Source of the DNA: Bacteroidales bacterium
GTDB taxonomy: Bacteria; Bacteroidota; Bacteroidia; Bacteroidales; VadinHA17
Reading direction: 5' to 3'
Assembly (NCBI GenBank): GCA_025454815.1
Contig: JALONR010000011.1
Coordinates: forward strand, 1 to 61,189
Length of the DNA: 61,189 nt
Program-made: the position numbers and the translations under genes
Shown here: one piece after another, positions 8,094 to 16,950 of the stretch
Position numbering within the stretch: the stretch's first letter is position 1
Layout: every line of letters starts with the position of its first letter
The notes under the pieces: model-generated
What the model was told of the DNA's origin: nothing
Database searches by the model: none
Seen by the model: the letters and a program-made list of their open reading frames with translations, nothing else

Positions 8094-9947
8094 TTAACTA
8101 ATGTTGAGCTTTCCGCCGGCATACGCCTGGAGCGCCCGGAGCTGCTCATCAGCAGGCACCGACCTTAACCTGCGGGCGGTTTCTGTCAGGAACTGGTTAT
8201 TTTCAATCCTGGAACCCAGCTCCCTGAGCCAGGTTTTTTCATCCGTAATTTTCCCGTAGGCTTTCTCTTCCCTGTACAATCGATCAATCATGGATATGAA
8301 ATCTATCCTCCCGGTAAAATCATAAACTGCATCATGAAGAACCCGTCCGGCAGCAGTTTCCTGCACGGCTGAGGAAGCTGATGTCATCAGGTTTCTGACA
8401 GCTTCAAAAGTGTCTGACCCGAATCCGTAAACAGTCAGAATTTCCCCTGCCCTCTTTACGGCAGCCGCCTCATGGTCATCATAATCAAAAGCATACCCGT
8501 AATAAATAAACACTGACGCGAGCCTGAGGTGAATATACTCCTGGTCTGACAGGCTTTCTGCCCTGGCCAGGAGATCAGCCTGAAGCGAGACACTCCGGAT
8601 ATAGTCAGCACTGTGAAAGAACAGATCCGGTGAGGCAATCTCCGAGTACCTCGTGAAGACATGCTCCTCCACATCCAGAACACGTATCATTTCAATCTTC
8701 GTAAAGAACTTCCGGTTGGGAGAGCCATCCGGTTCACGCAGATCAGGCCTTATTCCTGTTACAAAATACATATCAAGGTCACCCTTGTACTTCACAGGCA
8801 TACGGCCACGATAGTCACAGGTGAAATATTCCTTTACAAACTCATAGGTTGTCCCTGAAATATTGATCTTCCCTGCTTCTCCGGATGACTCCATCCGGCT
8901 TGCCGTGTTTACCGTGTCGCCCCAGATGTCATAAGTCATCTTCTTATGACCAACCACCCCTGCCACAACCGTACCGGTGTGGATACCTATCCTTATATCC
9001 CAGAAACGTGCAGCAGGCCTTGAGGGGTCATTCTTCATCCTCAGCATGTACTTCTGCATCTCGAGGGCGGCAAGCACCACTTCCACCGGGTTGGTTCTGT
9101 TCCTCTCCGGGATACCTCCTGCACACATGTAGGCATCACCTATTGTTTTTATCTTTTCAATCCGGTACTTTTCTGCAACGGAGTCAAAATGAAAGAAAAA
9201 GCGATCGAGCTCATCAATCAGTGCCTCAGGGTTCATCTCCTCAGCTATACGGGTAAATCCCTGTATATCTGAAAACAGTACCGTCACAAAATTATACTTC
9301 CTCTTATCAGCCTTTCCCTTTGACATAATCTCTTCTGCCGTCCCTTTGGGAAGCATGTTTGCCAGGAGATTGTCTGACTTATCCTTCTCGTGCTGAAGTT
9401 CTTCCGTCCGCTCGGTAATCAGTTGTTCCAGTCTTTTCTGCCTTTCCATGTAAAGCCGGTGGGTCCGTCTGCGCAGCAGTATTCCTCCTGCCAGCAACAA
9501 CAACGGATAAAGAACCATTGCCAGGGGAGAGAGGTACCATGGTGCCCTGACCCTGAAGATGAAAGATCCCTCATCTTCAACCGGGCCACCATTAATGCGG
9601 TACCGGTACCTGAAAGAATAGCGTCCCCCGTCAAGGCTGGTGTACTCCTTGTAAGCCCTCTCTGACCAGTCTGTCCAGTCAATGTCAGGTCCCTCCATGA
9701 AATACGAATACTCTGTTGCCGTATCTCTCTCCATGTTGAACACAATACCATCCCGATACCGCAGTACGGGCATCCGTTCAGATGTGTCAATCATTTTGCC
9801 GGACCTGTAAAGGAAGGCATTCTTCATCCTCCCGGAAGGCTGTAAAGTATCTCCAAGGTCCTGGCCGCCGGCCGGGCAGACAGCCAGTGCACCTGTACCA
9901 ATCATGATGCAGGCAACCACAAACCTTCGGAAACAGCTTATAACCAT
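8094..9947 (-). CDS. Membrane adenylate cyclase: Y_Y_Y domain, TM, class III cyclase, degenerate HD
   Basis: A 617-aa protein. Order: signal/TM segment (residues 5-25), a periplasmic Y_Y_Y-like beta domain (YSYFMEGPDIDWTDWS..SFRYRYRING, about 55-130), TM helix (about 133-157), coiled coil and the LLANMLPKGTAEEI linker, class III cyclase domain (about 215-390), then a C-terminal HD-like region. Cyclase residues: metal Asp in LFSDIQGFT and IGDAYMCAGG, Lys in KIKTIGD and Asp in YDIWGD (both expected for ATP), and the NTASR motif. I therefore infer cAMP synthesis. The HD-like region lacks the catalytic HD (FIYYGY where the paralogue at 13046-14449 has FHDAGH), so it is probably inactive or regulatory. 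Confidence 0.85.
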   Translation of the reverse strand: MVISCFRRFVVACIMIGTGALAVCPAGGQDLGDTLQPSGRMKNAFLYRSGKMIDTSERMPVLRYRDGIVFNMERDTATEYSYFMEGPDIDWTDWSERAYKEYTSLDGGRYSFRYRYRINGGPVEDEGSFIFRVRAPWYLSPLAMVLYPLLLLAGGILLRRRTHRLYMERQKRLEQLITERTEELQHEKDKSDNLLANMLPKGTAEEIMSKGKADKRKYNFVTVLFSDIQGFTRIAEEMNPEALIDELDRFFFHFDSVAEKYRIEKIKTIGDAYMCAGGIPERNRTNPVEVVLAALEMQKYMLRMKNDPSRPAARFWDIRIGIHTGTVVAGVVGHKKMTYDIWGDTVNTASRMESSGEAGKINISGTTYEFVKEYFTCDYRGRMPVKYKGDLDMYFVTGIRPDLREPDGSPNRKFFTKIEMIRVLDVEEHVFTRYSEIASPDLFFHSADYIRSVSLQADLLARAESLSDQEYIHLRLASVFIYYGYAFDYDDHEAAAVKRAGEILTVYGFGSDTFEAVRNLMTSASSAVQETAAGRVLHDAVYDFTGRIDFISMIDRLYREEKAYGKITDEKTWLRELGSRIENNQFLTETARRLRSVPADEQLRALQAYAGGKLNIS

Positions 9948-9972
9948 AGAGGATAAGAAATGATGATCTATA

Positions 9973-9980
9973 CAAAAATA
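9973..9980 (-). promoter_or_regulatory. -7 element (TATTTTTG) for the 617-aa cyclase gene
   Basis: An exact TAnnTTTG match on the minus strand, 26 nt before the ATG at 9947. It is divergent from the rdgB element at 10036. Confidence 0.45.
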
Positions 9981-10035
9981 AACTAATATTCAACGGTTTT
10001 GGTATGCCGGTGCGGTCAACTGACAATCCAATGAT

Positions 10036-10043
10036 TACTTTTG
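10036..10043 (+). promoter_or_regulatory. -7 element (TACTTTTG) for rdgB-porZ
   Basis: An exact TAnnTTTG match, 20 nt before the rdgB ATG at 10063. Confidence 0.5.
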
Positions 10044-10062
10044 TCTTTTATCAACACCAGAT

Positions 10063-10647
10063 ATGGAACTTGTATTTGCAACCAACAATAAACACAAAAT
10101 CAGAGAGATAAGCGAGCTCCTTGATAATAATATCAGGATACTGGGACTTGCGGATCTGAATATTACCGAAGATATTCCGGAGGAGGCTGATACCCTGGAG
10201 GAGAATGCAATCTTCAAGGCCAGGTATGTTCATGAACGGACCGGCATGAATGTCTTTGCCGATGACACCGGGCTCGAGGTTGAATGTCTTGACGGTGCCC
10301 CGGGAGTTTACTCTGCAAGGTATGCAGGTAAAAGCAAAAGTTTTGATGACAACATCGAAAAGCTCCTCCGGGAGATGCAGGGTGCCACTGACAGGCGTGC
10401 CCGCTTCAGGACTGTCATAGCCCTGGTTCTTGATGGTGCTGAATATCTTTTCGAAGGAACGGTTGAAGGTGAGATAATCAGTGAAAGAAGAGGCTCGGGC
10501 GGATTCGGATATGACCCCGTATTCCTTGCCAGTGGCTTTGATAAAACCTTTGCTGAGATTCCTCTCGCTGAGAAAAACACCATCTCTCACAGGGCCCGGG
10601 CCATGCAGAAGCTCCTGGAGTTTCTTAAAGAGAGGGCTAACCTTTGA
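10063..10647 (+). CDS. rdgB: Non-canonical purine NTP pyrophosphatase (RdgB/HAM1)
   Basis: A house-cleaning enzyme that hydrolyses dITP, ITP and XTP to monophosphates, keeping deaminated purines out of DNA and RNA. It is 194 aa, the normal length. The N-terminal MELVFATNNKHKIREI, the metal-binding FADDTGLEVECLDGAPG, the segment GSGGFGYDPVF and the C-terminal SHRARAMQKL are all family signatures. It is followed after 29 nt by the porZ-like gene, so the two probably share one transcript from the element at 10036. Confidence 0.96.
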   Translation: MELVFATNNKHKIREISELLDNNIRILGLADLNITEDIPEEADTLEENAIFKARYVHERTGMNVFADDTGLEVECLDGAPGVYSARYAGKSKSFDDNIEKLLREMQGATDRRARFRTVIALVLDGAEYLFEGTVEGEIISERRGSGGFGYDPVFLASGFDKTFAEIPLAEKNTISHRARAMQKLLEFLKERANL

Positions 10648-10676
10648 ACAGAGCTCTCTTAATAGGACAAGCAGTA

Positions 10677-12983
10677 ATGAAAAAGATCATTCCACTCGCT
10701 TTACTTGTCATGTCCTCCCTGCTTCTCAGCGGTCAGGGAGTCATCGGATCGTGGGATGATCACCTCCCCTACAGCAGGTCCAACAGCCTGACTGCAGGTG
10801 GCGGTAAGGTATATTCATCAACCGGCTACGCTGTGCTTGTTCATGATATAGTTACCGGCACAAACTATTCGCTGTCAAGAATCTCCGGACTGACCGAGGC
10901 ATCCGTCGCCCTGGTAGCATGGTGCGAGGCAGAGGAATCACTGGTCATTGTATACAGAAGTACCGGAATAGACATTGTCCGGAAAGGGGTGATAACCAGT
11001 ATACCGGACATAAAGAACAAATACATCCCGGGAATAAAGGAGATTTACGGAGCTGCCGTCTCCGGCAGCCGCGTTCTCCTGTCCGGCAGTTTCGGAATCG
11101 TAGTCATTGATGTAAGGGGCAGGTATGTGGCTGATACCTGGAGACCCGGGCCTGACGGCGAAACAAACAGTGTCAACGAGTCAGTCATACACAATGGAAT
11201 TGTCTATGCTGCCACAGCGAAGGGAGTCTGGTCTGCACCCCTGAACAGGCAGGGCTTATCCTATTTCGGAAACTGGGATCTTCTTGAAGAACTTCCTTCT
11301 CCCGGATCGGAATACAGTAAAATAGCAGTCGCAGGAGAGGGACTTATGATCTGCAAACCAGGAACGACAGGCTCTCCCGCCTCACGGGATTCACTGTTCC
11401 TTGTTACCCCTGGCTATGCAGCATCGCTGGTAACAACTGAACCGGGAGGAACAATAAAAGCACTTGATGGCAACGGCAGCCGTGTCATGGTATCCCTCAC
11501 CTCGTCACTGAGGATTCTTACAACCACGGGGGACAATACCGGAGAAATAAACAGTTACGGCTGGGCTGTCCCGTCACCAGTATGCGCATATGATGCGGGA
11601 CAGAAAATCTGGATAGCAGATGCTGCAAACGGCCTGGTTTCCACAAGGAATTTTTCCGAATTCAGCAATCACACCAAACCCGGCCCCTATACCGCAAACG
11701 TGGCTGACATAGTATTCTCGGGCAACAGCTTTTATGTGACCGGTGGAACTGTTGACAATGCATGGGGTAATGTCTACCGGCCGCTGCAGGTCTTTACCGG
11801 ATCAGGTGGTTCATGGAAAAGCCATATCCTATATGGTGAGGCCGACAGGGATGCCATGCGGGTCGCAGCCGACCCGGATGATGAAAACCATTTCTTCGTA
11901 TCCTCATGGGGAAACGGTCTCTATGAGTTCGATGACGGAGAAGTTGTCAATAACTACAATCAGTACAATTCCCCCCTGGCAAGTATCAGGCCCGGGGAGG
12001 ACTATACCCGCATATGCGGGCTGGCATGGGACCGCGAGGGAAATCTCTGGATGACCCACTCGGGTGTGCCGGGGAACCTGAAAGCCATAACCCCGGACGG
12101 CAACTGGATCGTTACAGGTATAAACCTGAACGTCACCTCTGTCGGCGATATGGTCATTGACCGGAATCAGTTTATCTGGGTTATTCTTCCTCGAGGAAAC
12201 GGCCTGCTGGTATATGATCCGGGAGGAACCCCTGCAAATACATCTGACGACAGGTATACCAGGCTCCAGGTCCAGGACACCGAGGGCCGCACTCTGAACA
12301 ACCTGTTTTCTATTGCCACGGACCTTGACGGGAACGTATGGGTGGGAACAGACATGGGCCCGGCGGTTTACTACAACCCGGGCAAGGTATTCTCATCAGA
12401 GCTGAAAGCCTCACGCATCAGGATTCCGAGAAACGATGGATCAGGACTGGCGGATTATCTCCTCGGTACTGAGACCGTAACAGCCATCGCCGTTGACGGG
12501 GCCAACAGAAAATGGTTCGGAACGATCAGCTCCGGGGCATACCTGATGTCTGACGATGCCCGCAAGGAGCTGGCACATTTTAATACGCTCAACAGTCCGC
12601 TTCTTTCTGACAATGTGGTGAAGATAGCCGTAAACGGCAGCACGGGCGAGGTCTGGTTCGGAACGGCTGAGGGCATTATTTCCTATCGCGGAGAAGCAAC
12701 AACCGGTGGCGAAAATTTCTCAGGTATCTATGCCTTCCCCAACCCGGTCAGGGAAGACTATGAAGGTGTCGTTACAATCACCGGACTGGTTGAAAATTCC
12801 TCGGTTAAGATCACCGATGTTACCGGCAACCTGGTCTTCGAAACCACCTCCCTCGGAGGGCAGGCGATATGGGATCTTAGCAACTATAAGTCTCAGAGAG
12901 TGGCCACGGGCGTCTACATAGTCTTCTGCGCCAATGAGGACGGAACGCTGGCCGGTGTCACAAAGGTGCTGGTGATAAGGTAG
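10677..12983 (+). CDS. porZ: PorZ-like T9SS beta-propeller protein with C-terminal sorting domain
   Basis: PorZ is part of the T9SS attachment complex that delivers A-LPS to the PorU sortase at the cell surface (known from Porphyromonas gingivalis). From ATG 10677 the protein is about 768 aa with a signal peptide (MKKIIPLALLVMSSLLLSGQG) followed by GSWDDHLPYSRSNSL. It contains two-component-regulator-type beta-propeller blades (GNLWMTHSG, GNVWVGTDMGP, GEVWFGTAEGII) and a C-terminal T9SS type A domain starting YAFPNPVREDYEG and ending in TKVLVIR. The open frame extends upstream to a TTG at 10644, which lacks a signal-peptide start. Identification as porZ rests on architecture and the rdgB/recO neighbourhood. 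Confidence 0.85.
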   Translation: MKKIIPLALLVMSSLLLSGQGVIGSWDDHLPYSRSNSLTAGGGKVYSSTGYAVLVHDIVTGTNYSLSRISGLTEASVALVAWCEAEESLVIVYRSTGIDIVRKGVITSIPDIKNKYIPGIKEIYGAAVSGSRVLLSGSFGIVVIDVRGRYVADTWRPGPDGETNSVNESVIHNGIVYAATAKGVWSAPLNRQGLSYFGNWDLLEELPSPGSEYSKIAVAGEGLMICKPGTTGSPASRDSLFLVTPGYAASLVTTEPGGTIKALDGNGSRVMVSLTSSLRILTTTGDNTGEINSYGWAVPSPVCAYDAGQKIWIADAANGLVSTRNFSEFSNHTKPGPYTANVADIVFSGNSFYVTGGTVDNAWGNVYRPLQVFTGSGGSWKSHILYGEADRDAMRVAADPDDENHFFVSSWGNGLYEFDDGEVVNNYNQYNSPLASIRPGEDYTRICGLAWDREGNLWMTHSGVPGNLKAITPDGNWIVTGINLNVTSVGDMVIDRNQFIWVILPRGNGLLVYDPGGTPANTSDDRYTRLQVQDTEGRTLNNLFSIATDLDGNVWVGTDMGPAVYYNPGKVFSSELKASRIRIPRNDGSGLADYLLGTETVTAIAVDGANRKWFGTISSGAYLMSDDARKELAHFNTLNSPLLSDNVVKIAVNGSTGEVWFGTAEGIISYRGEATTGGENFSGIYAFPNPVREDYEGVVTITGLVENSSVKITDVTGNLVFETTSLGGQAIWDLSNYKSQRVATGVYIVFCANEDGTLAGVTKVLVIR

Positions 12984-13045
12984 GTTACCATTCCCTGTTC
13001 ACGGGACTTTGCAATCCAAAGATCATGAGACTCCGTTCTGAATGA

Positions 13046-14449
13046 TCAGGTGACTGTGTTCTCAGTGATCAGGCTTCTTATCCTCTCAATCTGAATCTTT
13101 TTATTCACCTCCCTCAGCCTTCGCGCAGTACCGGTAAAATACTGGTGACCCGAGATAAACTTCACCTGCAGCCTGTTCCAGTCGTTAAGGCTGGTGATCT
13201 TATCCTGGGCCTTGAGCTCCTCGTAAAGGGTGTTTGATACGGGGATGAAATCGCTTCTCCCGAGATAGTCCAGATCAGAATCACATATTATCTGTTCCAG
13301 AAGGTCGGCAGGTCTGGGCGGAAGTTTTGTGGACATGATGATCCTGCAGATTCTTTCTATCTGTTCTCCGGTGTATCCGTAGCCCGGAAGCATCTCGCGT
13401 GCCAGAACGGTACCCTGGAGTTCGTGGTCATCATATGATACCGTATGGCCCGCGTCATGGAACAGCGCTGCCGTTTTAAGCAGCAGGATCTCCTCATCGG
13501 TGCACCCCTCAGCCCAGCCTATGAGCTCCACCTCGGTGACCACGTCAACGGTGTGCTTGACATTGTGATAAAACAGAAAATCAGGCAGTTCCCTTTCAAG
13601 CTTGTCAAGAATAACTTCCTGTATGTCAGTGAACTGAATAAGCCCGAACTTGACCCTGAATGAATTATTTGGTATTGCACTGCAGCCGTCAGCTGAAAGC
13701 TCCGGCAACAGGCCCTCAACCTGGTACATCTGGACGTTGCCCATGTATTTCACGGGAAGCTTGCCATAGTACTCACAACTGAAGAACTCCTTGATCAGCT
13801 CATATGTCATAACCGAGATCAGGATTGAATCCCGGTCAGAAACACCCTGTATCCTGCTTGCCGTGTTCACAGCCCGCCCCTTGATGTCATAAGATATCCT
13901 GCTCTTCCCCGTAACTGTTGCCGAAACAGGACCGGTATGAATTCCGATCTTGAGATTCCAGATCCGCTGATTGCCTCTCCTCCCGGATTCAAACTCCCTC
14001 AGGAAATGACGCAGCTCTACGGCTGCCATCACCACCTCTACAGGGTTGGTTATATTCTTTGAAGGTATCCCGCCGGCACACATATAGGTGTCACCGATAG
14101 TCCTGATCTTTTCAATGTGATACTTCCTGATTATCCTGTCAAACTCGAAGAATATCTCATCCAGTTCATCCATCACCACTCCGGGGTCCATCCCTTCGGT
14201 CAACCCTGTAAATCCCTGTATGTCTGCAAACAGGACAGTAACCATGTTGAATTTTAGGCTCTTCTCATCCCCGGCAACCCTGACACCCTTCAGCTCGTTG
14301 TTTTCAACAAGCAACCGGTACTTCTCGGTTGTCTCAAGAAGCCTTTCCTTCTCCCGCTCAAGTTTTTTCACCTGCTCCTCCAGCTCCTTGTTCTGCCGAA
14401 CAAGCTTCGCTATACGTTTTAGCAGCTGATCTTTGGAAGATGATTCCAT
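13046..14449 (-). CDS. Soluble adenylate cyclase-HD phosphohydrolase fusion
   Basis: A 467-aa protein without a signal or TM segment. It has an N-terminal coiled coil (about 1-45), a class III cyclase domain (about 68-245) and a C-terminal HD domain (about 285-430). Cyclase motifs are LFADIQGFT, IGDTYMCAGGIP, GIHTGPV, SYDIKG and VNTASR. The substrate-selecting Lys is Arg here (KIRTIGD), while the Asp of YDIKG is kept. The HD core looks complete: YHNVKHT, LFHDAGHT, YDDHE and CDSDLDYLG. The fusion could both make and hydrolyse a cyclic nucleotide, or sense one, which is inference. It is a paralogue of the 617-aa protein at 8094-9947 and converges on porZ. Confidence 0.85.
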   Translation of the reverse strand: MESSSKDQLLKRIAKLVRQNKELEEQVKKLEREKERLLETTEKYRLLVENNELKGVRVAGDEKSLKFNMVTVLFADIQGFTGLTEGMDPGVVMDELDEIFFEFDRIIRKYHIEKIRTIGDTYMCAGGIPSKNITNPVEVVMAAVELRHFLREFESGRRGNQRIWNLKIGIHTGPVSATVTGKSRISYDIKGRAVNTASRIQGVSDRDSILISVMTYELIKEFFSCEYYGKLPVKYMGNVQMYQVEGLLPELSADGCSAIPNNSFRVKFGLIQFTDIQEVILDKLERELPDFLFYHNVKHTVDVVTEVELIGWAEGCTDEEILLLKTAALFHDAGHTVSYDDHELQGTVLAREMLPGYGYTGEQIERICRIIMSTKLPPRPADLLEQIICDSDLDYLGRSDFIPVSNTLYEELKAQDKITSLNDWNRLQVKFISGHQYFTGTARRLREVNKKIQIERIRSLITENTVT

Positions 14450-14524
14450 CTTTAATGTCCTGAAATAAATATACTATATTAAACTCACAGGTCCGGTCCA
14501 GAGTATGCTATGACAAAACTTTAA

Positions 14525-14532
14525 TACTTTTG
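14525..14532 (+). promoter_or_regulatory. -7 element (TACTTTTG) for recO
   Basis: An exact TAnnTTTG match, 64 nt before the recO ATG at 14596. Confidence 0.4.
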
Positions 14533-14595
14533 GCATTACCTGCCGGAGAGATCAGATGATGCAACCGTAATACATGAATTTCAGCCCGGAAAACC

Positions 14596-15318
14596 ATGCT
14601 GACAAGGACTAAAGCCATACTTCTGCACAATTTGAGGTATTCAGACAACTCATTAATAGCGCATTTCTATACACAGGAATATGGTCGCCTGTCAGTCATG
14701 GTAAAAGGCATATCCTCGAGGCGGGGAAGCGCCAGGTTTAACTATTTCCAGCCACTGAATATATTCAATCTTGAACTCTATTACTATGAAAACCGGGAGT
14801 TGCACAATCTCAGGGAGATGAACCTTGCCTACGTTCCCCGCAGGATTCACGGGGATATTCACCGAAGCTCCGTGGCCATGTTCATCAGTGAGATCCTGTA
14901 CAGCATAATCAGGGAGCAGGATGTGAACAGGATGCTTTTTGACTTCATAGAGTCATCCGTCATCTCTCTTGATTGCATGACGAAGGGGATAAGCAATTTT
15001 CACCTGTGGTTCCTGGTTGCATTCACTGATTACGCGGGTATTGGTCCTTCCTGCGCTCCTGCCGGCGATTATTACTTTGACATGCTTACCGGCCAGTTCA
15101 CCCCTCTTCAACCTGCGCACCGTGATTTCCTGGAGCCGGAGAGTGCGGGTATACTGAACAGGCTGCTGCAGATGCCAGCAGAAGGGATAGACTCACTCCG
15201 CCTGTCGGGCGACGAACGTACTGACCTTCTGACACGGCTGCTCAAATATTACAGCCTTCACCTTCCCGGAATAAGGCAGATCAGATCACTGGAGGTCCTG
15301 AAGGATATCTTCAGGTGA
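14596..15318 (+). CDS. recO: DNA repair protein RecO
   Basis: RecO works with RecF and RecR in loading RecA on SSB-coated single-stranded DNA. The protein is 240 aa, typical for Bacteroidota. The N-terminal OB-fold shows MLTRTKAILLHNLRYSDNSL, FYTQEYGRLSVMVKGI and the family-typical YFQPLNIFNLELYYYENREL. A helical C-terminal domain follows and ends in LPGIRQIRSLEVLKDIF. The zinc cysteines of some RecO proteins are not obvious. It is transcribed alone, between the cyclase-HD gene and the GH3 gene. Confidence 0.93.
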   Translation: MLTRTKAILLHNLRYSDNSLIAHFYTQEYGRLSVMVKGISSRRGSARFNYFQPLNIFNLELYYYENRELHNLREMNLAYVPRRIHGDIHRSSVAMFISEILYSIIREQDVNRMLFDFIESSVISLDCMTKGISNFHLWFLVAFTDYAGIGPSCAPAGDYYFDMLTGQFTPLQPAHRDFLEPESAGILNRLLQMPAEGIDSLRLSGDERTDLLTRLLKYYSLHLPGIRQIRSLEVLKDIFR

Positions 15319-15335
15319 GGTAGATATAATTTGTG

Positions 15336-15343
15336 TAAGTTTG
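15336..15343 (+). promoter_or_regulatory. -7 element (TAAGTTTG) for the GH3-family gene
   Basis: An exact TAnnTTTG match ending 17 nt before the ATG at 15360, implying a leader of about 10 nt. Confidence 0.45.
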
Positions 15344-15359
15344 AAGCAAAATTCAGCCG

Positions 15360-16874
15360 ATGCCCTTCATCCCGTCAGTTATAAAGTGGATCAACACCAA
15401 ACGTCGCTCCCAGATTGATCTCTTCAGGAAATACCCTGCGGAGTCACAGCAGGAGGTACTCTCGCGGCTTATTGCCAGGAGCTGGGATACCATCTGGGGC
15501 AGGGAACACGGGTATTCTTCCGTGACAAACCATGAACAGTTTTGCAGGAATGTACCGGTGCAGACCTACGAGGAGCTGATCCCATGGGTGGAGAGGCTGA
15601 GAGCCGGGGAGAAAAACGTCCTCTGGCCCGGTGAGGTGAAGTGGTTCGCCAAATCGTCAGGCACAACCAGCACCAAAAGCAAATTCATCCCCATCACCCG
15701 CGAATCACTGGAAGATACTCATTACCGTGGCGCCAAAGACTGCCTGGTACTCTACACCTCAATCAACCCTGAAACAAGAATCTTCCTTGGCAAAGGGCTG
15801 ACCCTCGGTGGCAGTCACCAGATAAACAGCTTCAGCAATAACTCACTCTTTGGCGATCTGTCTGCCATCCTGATCGAAAATGCCCCTGCCTATGCCGACC
15901 TGATACGCACTCCGCCAGCACGTATTGCACTGATCGAGGATTTTGAGGAGAAGATGAGAATGATAACCGAAAAAACGGTTGACATGAACATCACCAGCAT
16001 CTCCGGCGTGCCATCCTGGTACCTTGTGCTGATACGTCATATTCTTAAAACCACAGGTAAATCAAACCTCCATGAGGTGTGGCCCGGACTGGAGGTCTTC
16101 TTCCACGGCGGTGTAAGTTTTACCCCCTATCGTGAGCAGTACCGAAGGCTGCTCCCTGATCCGAAGATGCATTTCATGGAAACCTACAATGCTTCTGAAG
16201 GCTTCTTCGCCATACAGGATGACCTGACTGACGGCTCAATGCTTCTTATGCTTGACTATGGGGTCTATTACGAGTTCATCCCGGCAGATGGCCCGGAGAC
16301 CGGCAGTACCCGGACCCTGACAATCGGTGAAGTTGAAAAGGGAGTAAACTATGCAATGGTCATTTCAACTGACGGAGGGCTATGGAGATATGCTATCGGA
16401 GATACCATTGAATTTACAAGCCTTTTCCCTCACAAGATAAGGATTACCGGACGTACAAAGCACTTTATCAATGCCTTCGGCGAAGAGGTTATCATTGACA
16501 ACGCCGAAAAGGCACTTGAAAAAGCATGCCTGGGCACCAACGCCCACATCAGCGAATATACAGCCGGTCCTGTCTATATGGGTGATGATAGCCGCGGTGC
16601 ACATGAATGGGTGATCGAATTCGAAAGGGAACCTGATGACCCAGAACATTTCACTGAAATTCTTGATACAACCCTGAAAGCCCTCAACTCAGATTATGAG
16701 GCCAAACGATACAAGGACCTGACCCTTGCCCGCCCGGTTGTCAGAACAGTACCGGCAGGCACTTTTTACAAATGGTTCAGAGAGAGAGACAAGCTCGGAG
16801 GACAGAATAAGATGCCCCGCCTCTCCAACGGACGGGAGTTCGTTGAGAGTGTCCTGAAAACCGCCGCTCTCTGA
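15360..16874 (+). CDS. GH3 auxin-responsive-promoter family acyl-adenylating enzyme
   Basis: A 504-aa member of the family related to plant GH3 acyl-acid amido synthetases, part of the ANL adenylating superfamily. The ATP/AMP loop is clear (FAKSSGTTSTKSKFIPIT, about residues 100-117). Other segments are FMETYNASEGFFAIQ, the beta-strand GGLWRYAIGDTIEFTS and the C-terminal region ITGRTKHFINAFGEEV. Bacteroidota homologues are widespread but their substrate is unknown; auxin metabolism should not be assumed. It lies between recO and the deoxynucleoside kinase gene. Confidence 0.88.
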   Translation: MPFIPSVIKWINTKRRSQIDLFRKYPAESQQEVLSRLIARSWDTIWGREHGYSSVTNHEQFCRNVPVQTYEELIPWVERLRAGEKNVLWPGEVKWFAKSSGTTSTKSKFIPITRESLEDTHYRGAKDCLVLYTSINPETRIFLGKGLTLGGSHQINSFSNNSLFGDLSAILIENAPAYADLIRTPPARIALIEDFEEKMRMITEKTVDMNITSISGVPSWYLVLIRHILKTTGKSNLHEVWPGLEVFFHGGVSFTPYREQYRRLLPDPKMHFMETYNASEGFFAIQDDLTDGSMLLMLDYGVYYEFIPADGPETGSTRTLTIGEVEKGVNYAMVISTDGGLWRYAIGDTIEFTSLFPHKIRITGRTKHFINAFGEEVIIDNAEKALEKACLGTNAHISEYTAGPVYMGDDSRGAHEWVIEFEREPDDPEHFTEILDTTLKALNSDYEAKRYKDLTLARPVVRTVPAGTFYKWFRERDKLGGQNKMPRLSNGREFVESVLKTAAL

Positions 16875-16950
16875 AATCTTTTTATCAACATCCGGAACTT
16901 CTCCCTCCCTTTTTCCTATATTTAAACACGGAATTAAACCTTCATTTATT

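Noticed and set aside
10051..10590. Minus-strand 179-aa frame over rdgB
   Set aside because: Shadow of rdgB, whose family motifs are complete on the plus strand.
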